Below, piece by piece: positions 58,419 through 64,000 of a stretch of 64,000 nt of DNA (within the stretch, counting starts at the first letter, position 1; each line of letters starts with the position of its first letter). The notes below the pieces were generated by a model that saw nothing but the letters and a program-made list of their open reading frames with translations, did no database searches and was not told where the DNA came from. This DNA comes from Bacillota bacterium (lineage in GTDB: Bacteria > Bacillota > Bacilli > Desulfuribacillales > Desulfuribacillaceae): positions 11,890 to 75,889 of the forward strand of contig JAEWFW010000022.1 of NCBI GenBank assembly GCA_023388635.1. The letters are read 5' to 3'. A program made the translations under genes and the position numbers.

Positions 58419-60701
58419 CTATTCAATTCGGTATTCAACATCCTTAATGCTCACCTTGTTCGGCTCCGTAGAGTGGAACGATTGTACCCAGGAAGGTTGT
58501 GGTATGGGATTATCCAAGATTTTATCGGGATTGATTTGCTCGTATTGCCAGCCTTCTTGTTCGATTGTCTCTACGCCGATCATTTCGTGCCACTCGCGGT
58601 CTGTCAACGGAGTGCCGTTCAGGAATTCGTAATAGCTGTAGACGGTACCTCTGCTTAAATAGACCTTTCCTTCGTAAGGTAGCGCCACATAGATTTCATG
58701 GGGTAGCCCGGTGGCGACTTCCAAAAATTCGCCGGTGTCGGCAATGCCGGCGACATCGGATACAATGGCGGAGGAAATTTGTTTTCTGTCAAGATCGGAA
58801 AGCAGGATATCGATATTTTCTAATCTGCCGCCGATGTATTTTAAGGCTTCGTTTTCTTGTTCCGTCAGTGGAATGTTTTCCAATTGTTTTACGGAGCAAA
58901 CGATTAGCAGGTTGTACAGATCCTCCAAGTGCCCGAGCACTCTTTCAGCATTTTCCGTCAATAAATCACGTTTTTCTAGGTTGGCACGCGAATATTTTAC
59001 CAACCATAATAAACGGTCATAGACTTCGACATTCGGTTCGACGAAATTAGGCAGAAATTCTTGCAGTTCTTCGCCGCCGCCTTTTTCTGCCGCCGGTTGT
59101 TTGCTGTAGAGAATCGTGTCATGTTTTAATTCCGCATAACTTCCGAGCCCCGTTTGCAGTTGCTTGTCTTGCCATGCCTGGTTTTGCATGTAGAACGGAA
59201 CGTCCTGAGGATTGCCTTTTTTGTCTTGCCAGACAGCTTCCAATGCCCATAACCAGCCATTGTACAGATTTTGCTGCCAATCAGCGATTGTCAGCGCGGC
59301 GACTTTATCTTTTAGCGGTTGCACAAGTTGTTTGTATTTGTCCGGTGTTATTTTTTGCAGATAATCTTCCTGCAAGTTATGTCCATTGGTGCCACTTTGC
59401 AGAATGATAGATTCGGCACGCTCATTGCCAAAAGCGGTGGCTACATCCAGCCCTGTAGGAACAGGGCGAAAAATCGGCACCATCAAATCTTGCATCACAT
59501 TGGCATCGAGCGTGTAACGTTGCCCCATAAAGCGGAACTGCTTTCCCGTGGGGGTGTCTACGGCTCCAGTGATTAATTTATGCTGAATTTGTGGTTCCGG
59601 TAGCGCTTGCAACGCGGCAATCAATTTCTTGTGGTAGGCAGAATCGGCGAACGCGCTGGGGTGTACATCAGTGCCGTAAATATCCTGTATTACTTTTTGA
59701 ATGTCAAATAGGGTGATGTCATCTGCTTGACCGACGAAAAAGTTGGTCGGGCTGTATATTTTGTCCCAGAGCTCAATATCGTTGACGCCATCGGCTTCCA
59801 GAAATGCCGTATATGTCATTAACAGAGATTGGGTGATTGCTTGGTAATTAGGATCGGCAGACTCCTCGTCAAATGGAAAGCCGATAAGACCGTACCACAT
59901 CATCGTTTTGAAGTATGATTCCAGCAAATCATCGCCGGCATAATGCCCCCGGGGTTTGAATTGTGCATAATTGATATCCCAGCCCAATAAAGGAGATGAG
60001 GCGTAACTACTGGCATCGCTAATCAGAGCCAATTCTTGTTCGGCAACGCTTAACAATTCGTTCGGTATATCGCCGTAGGAGTCATTGATCAATTGATTGG
60101 CTACGGAAAAATAAATGATGTTCTTCCGCAGATATTCGTTGATTGGCTGATTGGCGTCTAAGGCGTACAATTTTAAAGATTTATTTAGCATATTCGTTGT
60201 CAATTGTTGTAGTGCTGCGTGTAGTTGTTCTTTTTCCAATTGTTTGAGTGTCTCATCGAAGAATTTGTGGTACATATGCAGCGCCACATCGGTCGTCACG
60301 AAACTGGGAATTCGCTTGTAATCGTTCTCCTCATAGACAGGATACATCTTCATATAGAAATATGCCCTGTCGGAATTTGGTTCTAGGACGACAAACCCAT
60401 TCTCTGATAGCTTTTGCTGTTGTTCCTCGCTAAAACCGCTGAACTTATCGATATTGACTAGGTTACTCAAATCGGCAGAGATTTGATAGGCGGGAATCTC
60501 AGGTTGGTATTTGCTTGGTTGATATGGAATGGGTTGATCAATGTATTGTGCCGCTTCTTTCCAAACTAAGGACATGCCGCCAAGGTCTGTCGGCGGAGTC
60601 ATCTCGGCAGGTTTAGTGAAGAGTCTGCCGCAACCGCTCAATAGGAGAAGCATACATAAACCGATCAGTACGAATTTTAACTGCATGTGCTTGCTGGTCA
60701 T
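58419..60701 (-). CDS. DUF3160 family lipoprotein
   Basis: A 760-residue exported protein. The N terminus is a lipoprotein signal with lipobox LLLSGC (Cys24). The mature part matches DUF3160-type proteins: LNLVNIDKFSGFSEEQQQKLSENGFVV-like opening, FVTTDVALHMYHKFFDETLKQLE, and a C-terminal KYSRANLEKRDLLTENAERVL region. The function of the family is unknown. The ATG at 60701 lies eight bases after GGAGGT on the minus strand; the frame is open to 60725. It is downstream of, and probably co-transcribed with, the FG-GAP gene. Confidence 0.85.
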   Translation of the reverse strand: MTSKHMQLKFVLIGLCMLLLLSGCGRLFTKPAEMTPPTDLGGMSLVWKEAAQYIDQPIPYQPSKYQPEIPAYQISADLSNLVNIDKFSGFSEEQQQKLSENGFVVLEPNSDRAYFYMKMYPVYEENDYKRIPSFVTTDVALHMYHKFFDETLKQLEKEQLHAALQQLTTNMLNKSLKLYALDANQPINEYLRKNIIYFSVANQLINDSYGDIPNELLSVAEQELALISDASSYASSPLLGWDINYAQFKPRGHYAGDDLLESYFKTMMWYGLIGFPFDEESADPNYQAITQSLLMTYTAFLEADGVNDIELWDKIYSPTNFFVGQADDITLFDIQKVIQDIYGTDVHPSAFADSAYHKKLIAALQALPEPQIQHKLITGAVDTPTGKQFRFMGQRYTLDANVMQDLMVPIFRPVPTGLDVATAFGNERAESIILQSGTNGHNLQEDYLQKITPDKYKQLVQPLKDKVAALTIADWQQNLYNGWLWALEAVWQDKKGNPQDVPFYMQNQAWQDKQLQTGLGSYAELKHDTILYSKQPAAEKGGGEELQEFLPNFVEPNVEVYDRLLWLVKYSRANLEKRDLLTENAERVLGHLEDLYNLLIVCSVKQLENIPLTEQENEALKYIGGRLENIDILLSDLDRKQISSAIVSDVAGIADTGEFLEVATGLPHEIYVALPYEGKVYLSRGTVYSYYEFLNGTPLTDREWHEMIGVETIEQEGWQYEQINPDKILDNPIPQPSWVQSFHSTEPNKVSIKDVEYRIE

Positions 60702-60729
60702 TTGGAAAACCTCCACTATCATCATAAAT

Positions 60730-60774
60730 TTTCTAGCTAACAGCTTTCTTGTAAAATATGTGTTTCTAGCTAAC
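60730..60774. repeat. Short direct repeat between the two exported-protein genes
   Basis: TTTCTAGCTAAC occurs at 60730-60741 and again at 60763-60774. The second copy covers the stop codon of the FG-GAP gene. Confidence 0.6.
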
Positions 60775-61681
60775 GTTCTTCCAAGCGATAGATATTGTCG
60801 ACTGTTTTTTGGGCAGAGGGAACTAGCTTTAATAGCCTTTGGGTTTTATTGGTTACTACTTCTGCTTCGATATGCCATTTCCCTGCATTGATGACTACTT
60901 TAGCAGAATTGATTTGCTCGTATCCTGAGCTTTCCGCCAGTAAAGTGAAGCCAAATCCAAACCAATAGTAGATGGAAATTACGCTAGTACGTTCGTCGAT
61001 TTGTTCAATGACGATCAACTCATCACTGCCGTTACCGTTAATATCGGCGAAAGATATCTGTGTAAATGGATGGCGGAGTTTGGAGCCGGTCCATTTCTTG
61101 ACGAGCATGTTATCGTGAAAATTAAAAAAGAACGGTCTATTTGCTTGTTCAGGGTAATATTCGGTTCCTTTTTTAACTCCGATAAATATTTCCGGTTCGC
61201 CGTCTCCGTCAATGTCGCATGTATCGACCATCCAAGGGTTTATTGGTGTAAGCGTATTGCGATAGATTTCTTTTAATGAGAATCGGGGCTCACCTAGTGG
61301 GAACTCACCTGATAGGAATTCGTCTGATCGCAACCCGTTCACTTCGTTTTGTAGGGTGTAGATGACAAAATCATCAGCATACTCTTTAGAAGGATCACCG
61401 AGTAATACGAGCATTTCTTCATTGTCGTCTTGGTCGAGGTCGCAGACCGCGATATCCACCAGCACTTGACGGTTGCCAAATGAGAGAGTGTACTGCTTGT
61501 GCTCGGTTATGATGCTGATACTATCCGGTGTGGGTATAAGTTCGTATGTAGCTTGAGTAGTTTTCAAAGATAGTGTATCGGGTGCCGGAACAGGAATGTC
61601 CACGGTGCGGCGTGGGAAATATAGCAGTAATGCGCAGAGCGCGGTGAGGAACAGGAGTGCCGGAATAAAAAATTTCTTCAT
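60770..61681 (-). CDS. Exported FG-GAP/VCBS-repeat protein
   Basis: A 303-residue protein with an N-terminal signal or anchor (MKKFFIPALLFLTALCALLLYF) and at least three calcium-loop-like repeats: DLDQDDNEEMLVL, DIDGDGEPEIFIG and DINGNGSDELIVI. This is the pattern of FG-GAP/VCBS beta-propeller blades. An in-frame ATG at 61696 is possible, but the 61681 start gives a normal signal. It precedes the DUF3160 lipoprotein gene by 68 bp. The ligand is unknown. Confidence 0.78.
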   Translation of the reverse strand: MKKFFIPALLFLTALCALLLYFPRRTVDIPVPAPDTLSLKTTQATYELIPTPDSISIITEHKQYTLSFGNRQVLVDIAVCDLDQDDNEEMLVLLGDPSKEYADDFVIYTLQNEVNGLRSDEFLSGEFPLGEPRFSLKEIYRNTLTPINPWMVDTCDIDGDGEPEIFIGVKKGTEYYPEQANRPFFFNFHDNMLVKKWTGSKLRHPFTQISFADINGNGSDELIVIEQIDERTSVISIYYWFGFGFTLLAESSGYEQINSAKVVINAGKWHIEAEVVTNKTQRLLKLVPSAQKTVDNIYRLEER

Positions 61682-61718
61682 AACGCCGAGCCACATCCTT
61701 TCATAGCATACGATGACA

Positions 61719-61747
61719 TTGTAGCATTGGCAGCGGTTTGCTACAAT
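61719..61747 (+). promoter_or_regulatory. Promoter of the prenyltransferase gene
   Basis: TTGTAG (61719-61724) and TACAAT (61742-61747), 17-base spacer, with an extended TG-C before the -10. It lies in the gap between divergent genes. Confidence 0.55.
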
Positions 61748-61804
61748 AGAGAGGAAGTGTAAATTATATGAGGGGGATGTACTATTTTAACGGTTAAAAG
61801 TTTT

Positions 61805-62746
61805 TTGGAGCTAGCGGAAATACGCACCAAGGCAGCGAGCATGATTCCTTTGACCCTTGGCAGCTTGTATGCTTGGTATCGTTTTGAGACATTTCATGTG
61901 GAGAATTTTCTGCTGATGCTAGTTTCTCTCTTGTGTGTCGATATGGCGACAACGGTGATCAATAATTATCAGGACTATAAAAGAGCGACTAAGAAGCAAG
62001 GATATGGGTATGAAATTCACAACTCGATTGTGAAAAATAAATTGACGGCGGCAACAGTGCGGACGGTTATTTTTGTTCTTTTGGCAATCGCTGTCACGTC
62101 TGGTGTGCTTTTATATCTGAACACAGATGTAATCGTCCTCTTGCTGGGTCTTCTGTCGTTTTTGATTGGTGTAGGATACTCGTTTGGTCCGCTGCCGATT
62201 TACCGGACCCCTTTGGGAGAGATTATGTCCGGTTTGACGTTAGGACTCGGCGCTCCGTTCCTTGCCATATATATTCACGTATTTGAGCAGGGGATAATCA
62301 CACTCCATCTGGAGAACGCACAGTTGCTGTTTGGGGTCGATATCGTAGAAATTGGCATGATTATTTTACTCGCGCTTCCTGCGGTGATGGCGATTACGAA
62401 CATCATGTTGGCAAATAACATTTGCGATATGGAAGAGGACTTTGAAAACAAGCGATACACGCTGCCGATATCGATCGGCAAAGAAAAGGCATTGCGGCTG
62501 TTTCGTCGGTTGTACGATATAGGATTTGTGGCGATTGCCATTGCCGTCGCATTACAAATATTGCCGCTCATCAGTGTAGCGGTGCTAGGCACGTACGGAA
62601 AGGTTAGGCAGAACGTAGCGAAATTTACGGCATTACAGACCAAAAAAGATACATTTGTCGTCGCTGTTAAGAATTTCGTGCTGATTAATGGGGTATACGT
62701 TCTGACGTTGGCGTTAGCTGTCATTTTGCGCTTTTTTTTCGGATAG
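61805..62746 (+). CDS. menA: UbiA-family prenyltransferase, probably menaquinone biosynthesis (MenA-like)
   Basis: A membrane prenyltransferase of at least 313 residues with about eight hydrophobic segments. The two metal/diphosphate motifs are NNYQDYKRATK (about 53-63) and NNICDMEEDFENKRYTLPISIG. The first standard start is the TTG at 61805, but it has no ribosome binding site. Upstream an AGGGGG at 61771-61776 is followed seven bases later by an in-frame ATT (61784), and the codons between read LTVKSF, a natural N terminus for this family. The true start may therefore be AUU at 61784. Substrate is inferred. Confidence 0.82.
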   Translation: MELAEIRTKAASMIPLTLGSLYAWYRFETFHVENFLLMLVSLLCVDMATTVINNYQDYKRATKKQGYGYEIHNSIVKNKLTAATVRTVIFVLLAIAVTSGVLLYLNTDVIVLLLGLLSFLIGVGYSFGPLPIYRTPLGEIMSGLTLGLGAPFLAIYIHVFEQGIITLHLENAQLLFGVDIVEIGMIILLALPAVMAITNIMLANNICDMEEDFENKRYTLPISIGKEKALRLFRRLYDIGFVAIAIAVALQILPLISVAVLGTYGKVRQNVAKFTALQTKKDTFVVAVKNFVLINGVYVLTLALAVILRFFFG

Positions 62747-62784
62747 GTTAAGTCCAAGCAGGAGTGCAACCGTATGGAGAAAAG

Positions 62785-62814
62785 TTAGCAATTAAAGTGA
62801 GGATTTGTTATACT
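62785..62814 (+). promoter_or_regulatory. Promoter of the Rieske-like/hyp genes
   Basis: TTAGCA (62785-62790) and TATACT (62809-62814), 18-base spacer, with an extended TG-T before the -10, 29 bases before the next start codon. Confidence 0.5.
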
Positions 62815-62842
62815 TAAGGCAATATATTTAGGGGGGCTCACT

Positions 62843-63271
62843 GTGTCAGATTACATTAAAATGAATCGCCGAGATTGGTTGAAAAGAGCATTTTCTAAGA
62901 CAAAAGAAGTTTCTTTAAAAGCGACAAGCAATGCACTAGGGAATTTTTCCGGTGTTTCCAACACGTTATCAGAATATCAATGGGAGACATTAATTTCTTT
63001 TCTGGATCTGGGAAGTTCAACAAAGCAGTTGATGTATAGAGGGAAATCGGTGTTCGTCGTCAGACACCAGGGAAGCATCCATGTATACCAAGGGGTATGT
63101 GCCGTTGATAAGCAACTGATCAATTGGCAGAATCACACACAGCAATTTTATTGTCCGTATTGTGAGACGCGGTATAAAACATCGGGGCAAGCACTGCACG
63201 ATGAGACAATTACGCTATATAAATATCCTGTACGTATAAAAGATGGAAAAATTCAGGTGCGCGTAGAATAA
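62843..63271 (+). CDS. Rieske-like domain protein lacking the His ligands
   Basis: A 142-residue protein. Residues of about 48-142 have the layout of a Rieske [2Fe-2S] domain, including the final YKYPVRIKDGKIQVRVE strand pair. The cluster boxes (normally CxH and CxxH) read CAV (Cys86) and CPYC (Cys104, Cys107), so both His are missing. The N terminus has a twin-arginine-like MNRRDWLKRAF but no following hydrophobic stretch. The GTG start follows GGGGGGCTC. It lies 12 bp before hypA, suggesting a link to hydrogenase. Confidence 0.75.
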   Translation: MSDYIKMNRRDWLKRAFSKTKEVSLKATSNALGNFSGVSNTLSEYQWETLISFLDLGSSTKQLMYRGKSVFVVRHQGSIHVYQGVCAVDKQLINWQNHTQQFYCPYCETRYKTSGQALHDETITLYKYPVRIKDGKIQVRVE

Positions 63272-63283
63272 GGGAGGCATGAC

Positions 63284-63682
63284 ATGCACGAGTTATCAGT
63301 GATGGCAGGAATAATTGAGATGGTCGAAAAAAGTGCGCAGGAGCATAATATTGATAAGGTTCGCAAAGTGCGGCTGATTGTCGGGCAAATGTCAAACGCG
63401 ATTCCCGATGCACTGATGATGGGATTCGACATGCTCAAGGATGACAACCTGTTTACCGAAGATGCAGTTCTGGAAATTGAATATGTAAAAGCGAAAGTCA
63501 AGTGTAATGAATGTGGATTCGAATTTCAGCCCAGTGGGGGCTATAAATTTACGTGCAGTCAATGCAACAGTTTGCGTACAGAATTTGTCGAAGGTGATCA
63601 ATTATACATTGATTATTTTGAAGGAGATGGGGACGATGACAGTGAAAGTGGAAATGAAGAAAAGCCCGATGGAGAAGAATAA
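63284..63682 (+). CDS. hypA: Hydrogenase nickel incorporation protein HypA
   Basis: Delivers nickel to [NiFe] hydrogenase with HypB. The 132-residue protein has the nickel-binding N terminus Met1-His2-Glu3 and a zinc site with Cys74, Cys77, Cys91 and Cys94 (CNEC, CSQC). The normal fold ends near residue 115; the last 15-18 residues are a very acidic tail (DGDDDSESGNEEKPDGEE) encoded inside the start of hypB. It is preceded by the Rieske-like gene. Confidence 0.94.
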   Translation: MHELSVMAGIIEMVEKSAQEHNIDKVRKVRLIVGQMSNAIPDALMMGFDMLKDDNLFTEDAVLEIEYVKAKVKCNECGFEFQPSGGYKFTCSQCNSLRTEFVEGDQLYIDYFEGDGDDDSESGNEEKPDGEE

Positions 63683-64000
63683 CGAACAGGCGCAACGCAA
63701 CCGAGATTTATTTAATGAAAAAGGCATTTTTGTACTGAATTTGATGAGTTCGCCAGGGTCTGGGAAAACGACACTACTGGAAAAACTTTCTGAGGTCATG
63801 GATAGAGATATTCGCATAGGTATCATTGAAGGCGATTTGGCGACGGAGCGGGATGCTGACCGTATACGCGCGAAAGGTATTCAATGTGTACAGATCAATA
63901 CCAACGGGGGATGCCATATGGATGCCCATATGATTCATAAAGTGCTCGAAGGGTTTGATTTGGACAAGTTGGATTTATTGATTATTGAGAACGTCGGGAA
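63636..64000 (+). CDS. hypB: Hydrogenase nickel incorporation GTPase HypB, N-terminal part
   Basis: The gene runs off the right edge; 121 codons are visible. The G1 P-loop is SPGSGKTT, followed by IIEGDLATERDADR and the metal-binding NTNGGCHMDAHM. The N-terminal high-affinity nickel motif CxxCGC is absent, so nickel binding would rely on the G-domain Cys/His site. The ATG at 63636 lies six bases after AAGGAGATGG and overlaps hypA by 47 bases in the +1 frame. Confidence 0.93.
   Translation, partial: MTVKVEMKKSPMEKNNEQAQRNRDLFNEKGIFVLNLMSSPGSGKTTLLEKLSEVMDRDIRIGIIEGDLATERDADRIRAKGIQCVQINTNGGCHMDAHMIHKVLEGFDLDKLDLLIIENVG

Noticed and set aside
1..64000. rRNA, tRNA, CRISPR arrays, insertion sequences, prophage
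   Set aside because: Looked for throughout; no matching patterns were seen. The recombinase at 13972-14535 has no accompanying element.

Overview
This 64-kb window reads as chromosome from an anaerobic, endospore-forming member of the Bacillota. From dnaX (left edge) to ftsH-coaX the gene order closely follows the origin-proximal region of Bacillus subtilis: dnaX-ebfC-recR-yaaL-bofA, tmk-holB-ricT-yabA-trmN6-rsmI-abrB-metG-tatD-yabE-rnmV-rsmA-veg-ispE-purR-spoVG-glmU-prs-pth-fin-mfd-spoVT-spoVB-mazG-rqcP-yabP-yabQ-divIC-yabR-spoIIE-yabS-yabT-tilS-hpt-ftsH. Sporulation genes are abundant. The added genes point to anaerobic energy metabolism: a four-subunit 2-oxoacid:ferredoxin oxidoreductase, formate-tetrahydrofolate ligase, a UbiA-type (probably menaquinone) prenyltransferase and the start of a [NiFe]-hydrogenase maturation cluster (hypA, hypB). 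A deep-branching anaerobic bacillus such as Desulfuribacillus would fit; this is inference from gene content, not a database match.

Layout. 1-2.1 kb: replication/recombination genes and bofA. 2.4-5.8 kb: an unnamed P-loop ATPase followed by korA-B-C-D. 5.9-7.3 kb: two poorly characterised genes. 7.3-13.4 kb: a PLP decarboxylase, then tmk to rsmI. 13.5-14.5 kb: abrB (minus) and a stand-alone tyrosine recombinase. 14.6-22.7 kb: metG to spoVG, with a structured RNA-like leader ahead of rnmV. 22.8-25.4 kb: an inserted signalling operon (single-domain receiver, CheC-type phosphatase, soluble hybrid histidine kinase). 25.5-40 kb: glmU to yabR, including hup. 39.9-50 kb: a dCMP-deaminase-like gene (minus), spoIIE, yabS-yabT, a split ThrE-type exporter, tilS, hpt, ftsH. 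50-58 kb: fhs, a degenerate CPBP membrane protein (minus), nadA-B-C, coaX, grxC. 58-61.7 kb: a decayed segment between twin terminators, then two exported proteins on the minus strand. 61.8-64 kb: the prenyltransferase, a Rieske-like protein without His ligands, hypA and truncated hypB.

The regulatory layer is readable in places. Near-consensus sigma-A promoters precede veg (two in tandem) and yabR. Sigma-F-like promoters precede fin and yabS-yabT, a sigma-G-like one precedes spoVT, and spoIIE has the long-spacer arrangement typical of Spo0A-activated promoters. No rRNA, tRNA, CRISPR array, insertion sequence or prophage was seen. The most unusual items are the rnmV leader, the receiver/CheC/kinase operon, the hypA-hypB overprinted tail, the ligand-less Rieske-like protein and the prenyltransferase with no standard start codon near its ribosome binding site.
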